A DNA stretch of 64,000 nucleotides, taken from contig NZ_JBBUKT010000006.1 in the NCBI RefSeq assembly GCF_038066715.1, positions 326,994 through 390,993 on the forward strand, in the 5' to 3' direction. Below the pieces are notes generated by a model. It was given only the letters and a program-made list of their open reading frames with translations, was not told the origin of the DNA and ran no database searches. Shown here in pieces: positions 46,930-55,981 of the stretch (its first letter is position 1; every line of letters starts with the position of its first letter). Source of the DNA: Luteolibacter sp. Y139. Its GTDB lineage: Bacteria; Verrucomicrobiota; Verrucomicrobiia; Verrucomicrobiales; Akkermansiaceae. The translations under genes were made by a program, and so were the position numbers.

Positions 46930-47694
46930 TCAGAAGGGAATCAGCTTCAGGGCCACCGCATAGAAGCCCTTGGGACCGGTAGCGTCGACGTAGGCGGACA
47001 CGGTTCCGTCTAATTCGGGGAATAGCTCGGTGGCATTTGCCGGGCCGGCTGGGGTGAGCGAGAAGGGTATCACCGTGAATGGGCCATCGGGTTTTTCGGC
47101 ATGGCGGATCTCGTATTTTGCGTAGCCGGTCACTGGGAATTGAAGCTTGAGGCGCAGATTGCCGTTCTGGTCGCGGGTCTGCATCGAGATCGAGCGGACA
47201 CTGAGGGCAAGGTCCGGGATGGAGATTGAGACGATGCCGCTCGTGGCGTCGAAGGTGGTAGGAAACCGTGCGATGTCATTCTGTGCCGGCTCGGTGGATT
47301 GGCCGTTGCTGTCGCGGAAGACCTTGCCCTCGATGTCATAGCGGGAGCCATGGCAGGGGCAGCGCATGCGCGCCACGCCATCGACCACCGCGTAACGGCC
47401 GACGGTGCAGCCCTGGTGGGTGCACTTGGAGTCGAGCGTGACAAAGGTGGTGGCGTCGACGCGGTTCAACGTGAAGGGCTTCAGGTAGTCGATGAAGACG
47501 AGTTGGATGGAACCGAGCGGCTCGGCGAGCGGCGGGTAGTCGGAGATCTTCAGGCGGAGGACGGCGGGGCCCGAGGACTGTTCGGCGAGCACGGTGCCGG
47601 CCCACTGCGGGCCGAGGAGGGCGGTGGCGCTGCCAAGGACGAAGCGCTTCACCCAGGTGCGACGGGTGAAGGAGGAATCCGGGAGGGAATTCAT
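46930..47694 (-). CDS. Exported Rieske [2Fe-2S] protein
   Basis: 254 residues. An N-terminal twin-arginine signal (TRRTWVKRFVLGSA) suggests export of the folded cluster. The Rieske site is complete: C91-T-H93 and C112-P-C-H115, with C96 and C114 placed for the disulfide typical of bc1/b6f-type high-potential centres. The C-terminal ~90 residues are a separate beta-rich region ending GFYAVALKLIPF. It is the last of six genes in the SPFH / P1B-ATPase operon and starts 11 bp after the small protein gene. No cytochrome b partner is adjacent. Confidence 0.9.
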   Translation of the reverse strand: MNSLPDSSFTRRTWVKRFVLGSATALLGPQWAGTVLAEQSSGPAVLRLKISDYPPLAEPLGSIQLVFIDYLKPFTLNRVDATTFVTLDSKCTHQGCTVGRYAVVDGVARMRCPCHGSRYDIEGKVFRDSNGQSTEPAQNDIARFPTTFDATSGIVSISIPDLALSVRSISMQTRDQNGNLRLKLQFPVTGYAKYEIRHAEKPDGPFTVIPFSLTPAGPANATELFPELDGTVSAYVDATGPKGFYAVALKLIPF

Positions 47695-47705
47695 GGCGGG
47701 GTGGG

Positions 47706-48326
47706 TTAGTAGCCGGGAGCACCGGAGACGAGGTTCTGGATGCGGTCGGGAGGAAGAGGAGCGGCGCGGATCTCGTCCTCACCGATCACGCCGCCTCGAC
47801 GGGCTAGGGCGTAGATATCGAAGAGGGTTTGTTCCTGCAGGGGGCCGGGCTCGAGTGTCGCGGCCCATTCGAGGGCGTGACGCGGATCGCCGGCTTCCGC
47901 GATTTGGCCGGAGATGCGGGCGAGTGCGGGCTGGTAGTCAGCGAGACTGGCTTGGTGCTCCAGCCAATCGGCCGCGGCTGCCGGGTGCGCTTCGAACCAG
48001 GCGGGTAGTGCATCCTGGAGTTCCTTGGTGTCGCCGCGCTTCAAGAGGTCCGAGACCTGCCGGGCGTGATCGATGGGGACGGTGACAGGTGAGATTCCGA
48101 GGCTTGCCGGATCGATGACAGAGGGTTCGCGGGGTTTTGCGGGCGACGCCACCCGTGCGGCTTCCCAGAAGGGGGATTCGCGTGATGGCAGGCGCGCTGA
48201 TTTGGTTGGGAGAGGCAAGGGTGAGGGGCGCACTCCGGTTTCCGTTCCGGGCTGCGTGAGGAAAGCAATCGCGAGCGCCGCCGCGATGCCTGCGCCCAGA
48301 CAGGTGGCGACGAGGGCGCGGTTCAT
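47706..48326 (-). CDS. Membrane-anchored small protein with helical repeats, unknown
   Basis: 206 residues with one N-terminal membrane anchor (GAGIAAALAIAFL). A Pro-rich linker (about 25-80) follows. The C-terminal half is predicted to be all helical and shows the motif DPRHALEWAATLEPGPLQE, similar to short repeats seen in Verrucomicrobia proteins. The function is unknown. It overlaps the ATPase gene by 4 bp and precedes the Rieske gene. Confidence 0.75.
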   Translation of the reverse strand: MNRALVATCLGAGIAAALAIAFLTQPGTETGVRPSPLPLPTKSARLPSRESPFWEAARVASPAKPREPSVIDPASLGISPVTVPIDHARQVSDLLKRGDTKELQDALPAWFEAHPAAAADWLEHQASLADYQPALARISGQIAEAGDPRHALEWAATLEPGPLQEQTLFDIYALARRGGVIGEDEIRAAPLPPDRIQNLVSGAPGY

Positions 48327-50263
48327 GCGGGAGCGGGGGCTTCGCCCGTGGCGGGCAGTTCTTCAGTAATCTCTTCCGAGATGCACTCCATGCCATCGAA
48401 GCGCAGCAGGCGGGCGCTGTTGAAGATCACGAAGAAGGCGCTGAACTCGTGGAAGAAGGCGGCGGCGATCGGATTGACGAAGCCGAGCGTGGAGAGGGTG
48501 ATCGCGATGATGATGAAGACGAAACCGCAGAGCAGGTTCTGATTGATGATGCCGACCGTCTTGGCGGAGAGCAGCAGCAGGTCCGGCAGGCGGCGCAGGT
48601 CGCCGGACATCAGCGCGACATCCGAGGTGTGGACGGTGACGTCATTGCCGAGGGCGCCCATGGCCACGCCGAGATCACCTTCCGCCAGGGCTGGGGCGTC
48701 ATTGAGTCCATCGCCGACGACCATCACTTTGCGGCCTTCGGCGCGGAGTAGCCGGATGAAGGCGAGCTTGTCCTCCGGCAGGCAGTTTGCTTGGAAGCGG
48801 TCGATGCCGGTGTGAGCGGAGATGTGGGCAGCGACTTCGGTGCGGTCGCCGGTGAGCATCACGAAGTCGGCGATGCCAAGCGAGCGGAGGCGAGCAAGGG
48901 CTTCGCGGGCTTCCGGACGAATGCGGTCGGCGAGCAGGAAGGTGGCGACGTGCTTGCCATCGACGGCGAGCAGCACGAGCGATTGGCGGGTGAAGTCGGG
49001 CGGGTGGATCGCGAGGGTGACGCCGGATTTCTCCAGGAACGAAGGGCGGCCAACGAGCACGCGGCGGCCCTCGACGCGGCCTTCCAAGCCGAGGCCGGAG
49101 TGCTCGGTGAAATCGCCGACTTCGGGATGGTCCGCGGTGGCGACGGCATTCGAGATCGCGCGGGCGACGGGGTGGTTTGACTTGCCCTCGATCGCGGCCG
49201 CGATGTGCAGGGAGGAGGCGGTATCGAAGTCCTCCGTGTGGACCAGGGTGTCCTCAAGCTCGAGCTTGCCTTGGGTGAGAGTGCCGGTCTTGTCGAAGAC
49301 CACGGTGTCGACCATGCGAGCGGATTCGAGATGGCGGACGCTCTTGATCAAAAGCCCCATGCGGGAACCTGCGGCGATGGCGGAGACCATGGCCGAGGGA
49401 CTGGCGAGCACGAAGGCGCAGGGGATGGAGACGACCAGCACGGCGATGGCGCGGCTCACGTCCTGCGTGAAGAGGAAGACGGAAGCGGCGATCAGCAGGA
49501 TCAGCGGCGTGTAATAACGGGCGTAGTCTTCCGCGAGCGAGATGATCGGCGCTTCGGACTCCTTCGCTTCCTCGATGATCGATTGGACGCGGCCCATCAC
49601 GGTATCGCTGCCGGCACCGGTCACGCGGGCCTCGATGGCTCCATTGAGATTCGCGGTGCCCGCGAAGATCTCCGAGCCGGGGCCGACCTCGACCGGCACG
49701 GACTCGCCGGTGATACGGGATTGATCAATGAGGGCAGTGCCGGTGAGGACGCGGGCGTCGGCAGGGATGGCCTCGCCGGGACGGACCACGATCTCATCGC
49801 CGGGCACGAGTTCGGACGCTTCCACTTCTTGCTCGGCACCATTCCTTTTCCGGCGGGCGCGGATGCGGGAAAGTTGGCGGAGCTTCGCCAAGGCCATTTC
49901 CACGCCGACGGTGGTGCGCTCCTCCAGCATCTGGCCGAAGACCAGCACGATGGCGACGATGCCGCCGGTGAGATACTTGCCGGTGGCGAGGCAGGCGGCG
50001 AGGGCGAGGACCACGTACTGGTCCATGTAGAATTGCGTGGCGGCGAATCCCGTCGAGCGGATCGCGGTGATCATGCCGGAGACGATGGGGATCGCGACGA
50101 TGAGGGAGCCGGCGAGGGCGAAGGCGCCGCTCAAGCCTTCCTGGTCCGGACGCAGCCAGCCGGTCACTGCGGAGGCAATCAGCAGCATGCTGGCAACGAA
50201 AAGCAGGCGCAGGCGCTTGCGGGTGCCGGGATCGAGAGCGTAAGGGGAATCTTCAGTGTCCAT
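48323..50263 (-). CDS. P1B-type metal-transporting ATPase, atypical IPC motif
   Basis: 646 residues. Cation ATPase landmarks: actuator TGES (185-188), phosphorylation site DKTGT (324-328), the SNHP motif at 362-365 (usual SEHP), and GDGLNDAPAL in the hinge. Eight helices fit the P1B layout. The metal-binding motif in helix 6 (TM4 of the classical core), normally CPC or SPC, reads IPC (280-282), so only the second Cys remains. No N-terminal metal-binding CXXC domain is present. Substrate is uncertain. It overlaps the SPFH gene upstream by 11 bp and the small protein gene by 4 bp. Confidence 0.9.
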   Translation of the reverse strand: MDTEDSPYALDPGTRKRLRLLFVASMLLIASAVTGWLRPDQEGLSGAFALAGSLIVAIPIVSGMITAIRSTGFAATQFYMDQYVVLALAACLATGKYLTGGIVAIVLVFGQMLEERTTVGVEMALAKLRQLSRIRARRKRNGAEQEVEASELVPGDEIVVRPGEAIPADARVLTGTALIDQSRITGESVPVEVGPGSEIFAGTANLNGAIEARVTGAGSDTVMGRVQSIIEEAKESEAPIISLAEDYARYYTPLILLIAASVFLFTQDVSRAIAVLVVSIPCAFVLASPSAMVSAIAAGSRMGLLIKSVRHLESARMVDTVVFDKTGTLTQGKLELEDTLVHTEDFDTASSLHIAAAIEGKSNHPVARAISNAVATADHPEVGDFTEHSGLGLEGRVEGRRVLVGRPSFLEKSGVTLAIHPPDFTRQSLVLLAVDGKHVATFLLADRIRPEAREALARLRSLGIADFVMLTGDRTEVAAHISAHTGIDRFQANCLPEDKLAFIRLLRAEGRKVMVVGDGLNDAPALAEGDLGVAMGALGNDVTVHTSDVALMSGDLRRLPDLLLLSAKTVGIINQNLLCGFVFIIIAITLSTLGFVNPIAAAFFHEFSAFFVIFNSARLLRFDGMECISEEITEELPATGEAPAPA

Positions 50264-51347
50264 ACTCCGGCGACGGTTCGAGGATGAGGGAGGGCCGGGC
50301 TTGATCTGCGGGCAAGAGGGTGCGGGAGCGGATGCGTCCCATCACGGTGTCCAGGGTCTCTTGAAGCAGCCGGCCGGAGACGAGTTCCGGCTGCTGGCGG
50401 TAGTTGACTAATAGAGCAGTGAAGGCGGAGGACTCGCCCTCTGCGTCGGCGAGCAAGCCGGAGGCATGGCCTTCGGCGCGATGGCGGATCGAAGCGGCCT
50501 CGCCTTCGCTTTGAGAGAGCGTGGTCGATTCATACTGGCGGGCGTTTTCGAAGAGGGTCTTGGCGAATTGCTTGGCGTTGGTCACGTCCTCGAAGGCGGC
50601 TAGCACCTGCGAAGGGGGCGAGAGTTCGCGGATATCGATGCCGGAGATGACAACGCCGAGTTGCAGGCGGGTGGCCTCGTCCTGCACTTCCCGCGCCGCG
50701 GCGGAGGCGAGGTCGCGGCGGTCGGACGTGAGGCTGGCATCGATCTTGCGGTCCGCGAGCTGGCGGGTGATCGCGCGATAGCCGAGCTTTTCTAACAGAG
50801 TCCCAATGCCCTCGCCGGCGGAGGCGTAGCGGAAAGGCTCGGCGATGCGGTAGCGCAGGACGAAGCTGCCCTGCACCACATTGAAGTCCGAGCTGAGCGA
50901 GTAGCCACGGGTGACGGGATCGAGTGACCTGCCCTTCACGTCATCGTATTCGCTGTAGACGGCCCCACCGACGGCGGTGGTCTTCATTTTCTCCGCCATC
51001 TGGGCATCGGTGAATTGAACCGCCTTGTCGGGATCCTGGATCTTGGCGCTGTCCATTTTCCAACGGTCCAAGGGCAAGGCGAGATCCTTGCCGGTCTCGA
51101 AGCGCAGGACCTTGTCGAATGGCTCGGGCAGACCGACGAGCAAGCCGGGGCCGTGGACCTGTGGTTGGAGGCGGCCGAAGCGGAGGAGAAGCGCCTGCTC
51201 CTGCGGCTGGATGGTGCGGATGCCGGAGAGTGCGTAGAGCAGCAGCAGGATCGCGAAGACCCAGCGCGCATGGGCGGTGAGGTGCTTGAGCAGGATCAGC
51301 AACGCTTCGACCGCGCGACCTTCCGACCTGAGCGAGTGCTTCTTCAT
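50253..51347 (-). CDS. SPFH/prohibitin-domain membrane protein (HflK/HflC-like)
   Basis: 364 residues. A single membrane helix (about 28-44) is followed by an SPFH domain opening with QALLLRFGRLQPQVHGPGL, a coiled coil (about 260-310) and a short C-terminal tail. Such proteins form large ring or cage assemblies and modulate membrane proteases such as FtsH. No ftsH gene is adjacent. It is the third of three SPFH genes and overlaps both neighbours (4 bp upstream, 11 bp into the ATPase gene). Confidence 0.87.
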   Translation of the reverse strand: MKKHSLRSEGRAVEALLILLKHLTAHARWVFAILLLLYALSGIRTIQPQEQALLLRFGRLQPQVHGPGLLVGLPEPFDKVLRFETGKDLALPLDRWKMDSAKIQDPDKAVQFTDAQMAEKMKTTAVGGAVYSEYDDVKGRSLDPVTRGYSLSSDFNVVQGSFVLRYRIAEPFRYASAGEGIGTLLEKLGYRAITRQLADRKIDASLTSDRRDLASAAAREVQDEATRLQLGVVISGIDIRELSPPSQVLAAFEDVTNAKQFAKTLFENARQYESTTLSQSEGEAASIRHRAEGHASGLLADAEGESSAFTALLVNYRQQPELVSGRLLQETLDTVMGRIRSRTLLPADQARPSLILEPSPEYGH

Positions 51348-52426
51348 TGGTCGAGCGTGACGGGTGTCGCCGGCAGTGTGGTGGCTTCAGGAAGCTGCGC
51401 GGGCAGTTGCGGTGCAGGCTGAGATGAAACCGGCTGGTGCTCGGTGAGCGCGGGAGCGGGCACTGGTGGCGCCACCGGCTGCGAAGGCGCAGGCGACGGC
51501 ACGGGCTGGAGCGAAGGCGGATGGGCATCGCTTTCCTTCAGCCAGTGGAAGGGGGCCACGCTGGTGTCCAGCACCACGGTGGTGTTCTTGTCGACGACGG
51601 TGCGCAGGCTCTGCAGCTCGCGGAGAAAGCGATAGAATTCAGGGGCCTCGCCGTGGGCCTTGGCATAGACCGCGGCGGCTTCGGCTTCGGCCTTGCCTCG
51701 GATCTCCTCGGCCTGGCGCTTGGCTCCGGCGATCATGCCGCTGGCTTGCTTGTCGGTCTCCGCTTTCATCTCGGCGGCCTTGGCGCGGCCCTCGGCACGG
51801 AATTGAGTGGCCTCGCGCTTGCGCTCGGCGCGCATGCGGCGGAAGACGGATTCGGTGTTCGCCTCGGGAAGCTGGATCTGGGTGATACCGGTGGAGAGCA
51901 ACTCGATGCCCATGGTCTCGCGTGCATCGTTTGCGGCGAGGGCGAGCATTTCCTTCTCCAGGTCCTGAAGCAGTGAAAGGCGACCTTCCGCGGCGACGAG
52001 ATCGCCGAAGGGATGACGGCCGAGCACGGTATTGCGCGCGGAGGTCACCAAGGCATCGAGTTTGCCGCTAGCGTTCGCGGTGTCGGAGACCGAGACGTGG
52101 AAGCGTAGAGGATCGGCGACTTTCCAAGTGAAGAAGACGGGCACGATGACGTTGCGCTGGTCCTTGGTGAGGGTTTCGCTGAGGCGGATATCGGCATGCT
52201 GGAGGCGGCGGTCGATGCGGACGACGCGCTCGATCGGCGCGGGGAGGCGCAGGTAGAAGCCGGACTTGTCCAAGGTGCGCACCGGCTTGCCGAAGCGCAG
52301 GACCAGCGCGCTCTCCGTCTCGCTGACGATGAAGCCGCAGGCGGAGGCCAGGACGGCGAGGCCTACCGTGAGGATCAGGCCGAGGCGCAGGGTGGCGGTG
52401 CGGCGTTTGCAGGATTCTTCACTCAT
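51344..52426 (-). CDS. HflC-like SPFH protein
   Basis: 360 residues. One N-terminal membrane helix (about 14-32) precedes an SPFH domain starting ESALVLRFGKPVRTLDKSGF, close to HflC (YVVFRFGKV style). The coiled coil (about 210-260) carries repeated AKA/EAE heptads. The C-terminal ~70 residues are Pro- and Gln-rich and probably unstructured. It should assemble with the other two SPFH proteins of the operon. Overlaps of 4 bp on both sides indicate translational coupling. Confidence 0.88.
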   Translation of the reverse strand: MSEESCKRRTATLRLGLILTVGLAVLASACGFIVSETESALVLRFGKPVRTLDKSGFYLRLPAPIERVVRIDRRLQHADIRLSETLTKDQRNVIVPVFFTWKVADPLRFHVSVSDTANASGKLDALVTSARNTVLGRHPFGDLVAAEGRLSLLQDLEKEMLALAANDARETMGIELLSTGITQIQLPEANTESVFRRMRAERKREATQFRAEGRAKAAEMKAETDKQASGMIAGAKRQAEEIRGKAEAEAAAVYAKAHGEAPEFYRFLRELQSLRTVVDKNTTVVLDTSVAPFHWLKESDAHPPSLQPVPSPAPSQPVAPPVPAPALTEHQPVSSQPAPQLPAQLPEATTLPATPVTLDQ

Positions 52427-54189
52427 TTCTTCTGCGGGGAGGCTTCGGGTTTGAAGAGGTAGTCATTGTCATCCGGCATGGAGACGGGTGCGGGGATCTG
52501 GCCGCGGTCGGTGCGAAGGAAGCCCTCGATGTCGAGGTCGAAGGCATCGCGCGATTTGGAGGGGCGTGGCACCAGGGTCTCCGGCGCGACGGGGGCGGTA
52601 TCGACGAGATCCGGGTTCAGCACCTTGCGGAGATCGAGCTGGGTGGACATCGAGGAGCGAATGCGGTCGTCGAAGATCGCCTTCTTGGTATTGGCCAGGG
52701 TGTCGTCGAAGACCCGGAAGCCCTCGCGCAATTCAAAGAGCGGGCGGGATGCTGCCCAGGCATCGCGGCGCAGCGTGAAGCGCGTGGTTTCGCCCTTGGC
52801 GCGGTCGAGCCGGCTCGAGGCGGCGGACTCGGCATCGACGACGATCTGATAGGACTCGCCGCGGGCGCGGGTGGAAAAGTCGCGGCGATAACTTTCGCCA
52901 TCGTGGATAAAGGCTTCCCGCTCTTCCATGGCGGCCAGCACTTCCTGATACGAGGGGGCGACCTGAACCGGCGGATGGACATCGCGCAGGCAGATTTCCT
53001 CAATGCGGATGCCGGCGCGGTCGTGGTCCAGCGCTTCCTGAAGCTGTTGCTGGAAGTCGCGGCGGATGTCCTCGCGCGCGGTGGTCATTACTTCCGCGGC
53101 ACCACGCCGGACTGTTAGATCAAGCAGGATACGATTGCCGATGTCGCGGACGAGTCTCTCCGGATCGGCGGCACCGCGGAGATAAGCCGCGGCATCGGCG
53201 ATGCGGTAGTGGATGGGCACGGAGATCGAGAGCAGGTCATCGCCGCCGCCGACGAGCGACATTTCCTCGCCCTCGTAGTGGGCGCGCTCCCAGAGGATGG
53301 GCTGGCCGGGATCGGAGCGGAAGCCGAGGACGGTCTCGTGGAGCTTGCCGGTATCGACGCGATGCACGGTGCCGAGCGGCCATGGGAGGGAAAGATGGAA
53401 GCCGGGATCGAGCGATGTTTCATCCCACGCGCCGGCGGTTTGGCGCACTCCGCTCTGAGCGGCACCGACTTCATGGAAACAGGTGCCGAGCCAAGAAAGA
53501 AGAAGTGCAGAGAGAAGGAGGGGAAGCAACTGGCGGCGCAACGCGGGCCACATCCACATTTCGGGAAGCTTCAACGAGAAGGCATCCTCATCCGTGCGCG
53601 GGGCCGGGAAACAGGCGCGGCCCTCCTTGCCCATCCAGCGAAAGAAAAAGAAGGCGCCGGGTGGCAGCAAGGTCTCCCAATGGCGGCGCGGCGTGTAGAG
53701 CCGGGAGACGAGTTTTACGAAGGTGTCTGCTGCCAGGATGGTGACGAGGCCGCAGAAGCCCCAGCCAAGAACCAACTGGACCGCCGCCGGCAAGTAGGAG
53801 GCGGCGAAGAGGATTCCAGCTGTTAGAAAATGCAGTGCCACCGCGAACCTGCCCAGCATGCCCTGCAGTGGCGAGGTCTTGTCCTTGTGGAGCGAGGCGA
53901 GGATGCCGAGGAAGGCGCAGAGGGTGCCGGCGATCAATGCGACCACCGGGAAAACGACAGGAAGGACGGACCAAGCCTGTGTCCTGTTAGAAAGGAAGAA
54001 CCAAGCGCCGGAAGCGGAGAGCGCGGCAAGCAGGCCGAACCATGCGAGGCGACCGCTCGCGAGCGCAGCTAGAAGCGCAAGCGCTCCGGCGAGGGGGAAG
54101 AGCCAAGGCAGTCCTTGCGACGCGGCCAAGACGGCGAGGAGCAAGGCTTCTGCCCAGAGAAAGGCGGCTTGTAGCTTGATGCGAGGCAT
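52423..54189 (-). CDS. Polytopic SPFH-domain protein, first gene of the operon
   Basis: 588 residues from ATG 54189. The N-terminal ~200 residues contain about five membrane helices, then one more helix (about 215-235) leads into an SPFH domain: SGVRQTAGAWDETSLDPGFHLS then AHYEGEEMSLVGGGDDLLSISV. A coiled coil (about 440-500) follows. Most SPFH proteins have one membrane anchor, so the polytopic N-terminus is unusual. It heads a six-gene overlapping operon with two more SPFH genes, a P1B ATPase, a small protein and a Rieske protein. Confidence 0.82.
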   Translation of the reverse strand: MPRIKLQAAFLWAEALLLAVLAASQGLPWLFPLAGALALLAALASGRLAWFGLLAALSASGAWFFLSNRTQAWSVLPVVFPVVALIAGTLCAFLGILASLHKDKTSPLQGMLGRFAVALHFLTAGILFAASYLPAAVQLVLGWGFCGLVTILAADTFVKLVSRLYTPRRHWETLLPPGAFFFFRWMGKEGRACFPAPRTDEDAFSLKLPEMWMWPALRRQLLPLLLSALLLSWLGTCFHEVGAAQSGVRQTAGAWDETSLDPGFHLSLPWPLGTVHRVDTGKLHETVLGFRSDPGQPILWERAHYEGEEMSLVGGGDDLLSISVPIHYRIADAAAYLRGAADPERLVRDIGNRILLDLTVRRGAAEVMTTAREDIRRDFQQQLQEALDHDRAGIRIEEICLRDVHPPVQVAPSYQEVLAAMEEREAFIHDGESYRRDFSTRARGESYQIVVDAESAASSRLDRAKGETTRFTLRRDAWAASRPLFELREGFRVFDDTLANTKKAIFDDRIRSSMSTQLDLRKVLNPDLVDTAPVAPETLVPRPSKSRDAFDLDIEGFLRTDRGQIPAPVSMPDDNDYLFKPEASPQKK

Positions 54190-54210
54190 GGGGGTCCCGA
54201 GAACGGGGAA

Positions 54211-54238
54211 GACCGGCCGGGAACAAGCCCGGCCGGTC
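54211..54238 (-). terminator. Terminator-like hairpin after the PhoX-like gene
   Basis: A perfect 11-bp stem (54211-54221 with 54228-54238) and a 6-base loop sit between the PhoX-like gene and the SPFH operon. The stem is followed on the minus strand by TTCCCC, so the U-tract is weak. Confidence 0.6.
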
Positions 54239-54271
54239 ATTGTCAATGAGGCTGGAGACGAAGCTCAGGGA

Positions 54272-55948
54272 TCAAGGCTTCGGATGCATGAGCAGCACCT
54301 GGCCGTCTTCGACGTAGGAGGCAACCGCCTGCGCCTTGGTCAGCACGCCGCCGAGACCATCCGGGCAGTTGGCACGCATGCCGGCCGGATTGCTCTGGAG
54401 GTGACCCTGAACGTTGATCAGGAAGGTGCCGGGACCGAAGACGGACTCGGTGTTGATCACGCCGGAGGTTTCCCAGAGGCCGGCGGTGTTCTGGGTCGAG
54501 TAGGTCGGAGCCACGCCGCTATCGCGGGCGAAGGTCACCGGGTAGTTGAAGGTACACTGGAGCTTGGCCGCGTAGTTGTTGTGGCGGTCGAGAGTCCAGG
54601 TGCCGCCATTGCGGCCATAACGGGCGAAGACGGCGTCAGCCGGGGCATTGCGGTCCTCGCAGATGACGATGAAGTCCTTCGAGATGGCGATGTTGTCGAT
54701 GCTGACCGGGAAGTCGGTGCCGTTGGCGATGATGCCACCGGTGTAGGTGCCGAGCGTGCCGGTGGCGCCGTTGGCGGCCACGAGCTTGCCCGGGGTGCCG
54801 GTGTAGGTGCCGCCTGGGGTGACAATGTTCGCCGAGTTGTAGATGACGCTGAGGGTGCCGTTGGCCAGCGGATTGGTCGGATTGAAGGTCACCTCATAGA
54901 GACGGCCGAGCGGGTTCGGGCCGCTGCCACCGGTGGTGGAGAAGAACATGCTGCGGGTCGGCTGGGTCGGGTCGAACTCGGCGTCTTCCACGCGGACAAA
55001 TCCGAAGCCACCGACATTGTCCGCGGCGACCGAGAGCTGGCCGGAGGTGAGCGTGGCGGCATTCGGGATTTCCACCCACTTGATCGGAAGGCTGCCGCTG
55101 GTGAAGCTGCCTTCGTTATGCTGGGCGGCGGCACCGGCGAGCACGTAGACCTTGCCGTTGGTGAGGCCATTCTTGTCGAGCACGCTGGTGGAGCGGCGCT
55201 CCTTGTTGCCGACATACATGTAGACGTAGGAGCAGACGTTGTTCTGCGGGGTCGGGCCGTCTTCGGTGGAGACGATGACGGTGAGCGCGTCACGGCGGGG
55301 CTGCACGATGGTCGTTTCACGGGTCACGCGGCCGAGGTCCGGCACGGTGTACATCTTGCCATCGGCGACCACCACGGTCTGTGGTCCCTGGGCATCATAC
55401 ATGCCGCTGGTGGACTCTTCGTTGGCGAAGAAGACGGGGCGATCGAAGCCGTGTTCAGGGCCGGCGAAGGAGCCCGAGCAGAAGCGGGTGAAGGCGGAGG
55501 TGTCGCCTTCCTGTGGCGGGCGCGCCGCCTGGAAGGTATTCTCAAGGTAGAGGTCCTTGTGGGCGACGGTGCCGCTGACGATGCCGCCGTCGTTGCTCAG
55601 CACGAAGCGGGAGATCCATGCACCTTTGTAGCGGGTCACGCCCGGGAACGGACGGGAGAGGTTGGCATCGGTCAACTCGTGGGAGCAGAAGAGGATATTC
55701 TGGCCGGTGACCGTGTCCTTATAGAGGCCCATGGCATCCGGGATGCCGCAGAAGGCGAAGTCCGTGGCGCCGGCCGGAGCGGTGCCAGCGGTGAGCGGCA
55801 AGCGGTCACCGACGGTGACGATCGGCTCGAAGTTGAAGTCAGAGGAGGCGGTGCCGAGGAGGTAAGCGCCTTCGGTGGTCTTCACGCCCTGGGCGTGGAG
55901 AGAGGACGCCAGCGCCAGGCCGACAAGCGTGATGGAGGTGGATTTCAT
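54272..55948 (-). CDS. PhoX-like (DUF839) exported phosphatase-type protein
   Basis: 558 residues with a signal peptide (LVGLALASSLHAQG). The body is beta-propeller-like with PhoX/DUF839 features: FCSHELTD, VFFANEESTSGMY and STEDGPTPQNNVCSYVYMYVG. PhoX enzymes are Ca/Fe-dependent phosphomonoesterases, often exported. Assignment to true PhoX is not certain because this group is diverse. It follows the PEP-CTERM gene by 33 bp and may be co-transcribed with it. An alkaline phosphatase gene is nearby. Confidence 0.75.
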   Translation of the reverse strand: MKSTSITLVGLALASSLHAQGVKTTEGAYLLGTASSDFNFEPIVTVGDRLPLTAGTAPAGATDFAFCGIPDAMGLYKDTVTGQNILFCSHELTDANLSRPFPGVTRYKGAWISRFVLSNDGGIVSGTVAHKDLYLENTFQAARPPQEGDTSAFTRFCSGSFAGPEHGFDRPVFFANEESTSGMYDAQGPQTVVVADGKMYTVPDLGRVTRETTIVQPRRDALTVIVSTEDGPTPQNNVCSYVYMYVGNKERRSTSVLDKNGLTNGKVYVLAGAAAQHNEGSFTSGSLPIKWVEIPNAATLTSGQLSVAADNVGGFGFVRVEDAEFDPTQPTRSMFFSTTGGSGPNPLGRLYEVTFNPTNPLANGTLSVIYNSANIVTPGGTYTGTPGKLVAANGATGTLGTYTGGIIANGTDFPVSIDNIAISKDFIVICEDRNAPADAVFARYGRNGGTWTLDRHNNYAAKLQCTFNYPVTFARDSGVAPTYSTQNTAGLWETSGVINTESVFGPGTFLINVQGHLQSNPAGMRANCPDGLGGVLTKAQAVASYVEDGQVLLMHPKP

Positions 55949-55981
55949 GGTGTTGTGGAGTAGGGAGTGGGGAGAGTTTTT

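Noticed and set aside
53858..55963. A 701-codon open frame on the plus strand
   Set aside because: It runs antisense to the PhoX-like and SPFH genes, which have clear domains; its own protein is low-complexity and unlike any family.
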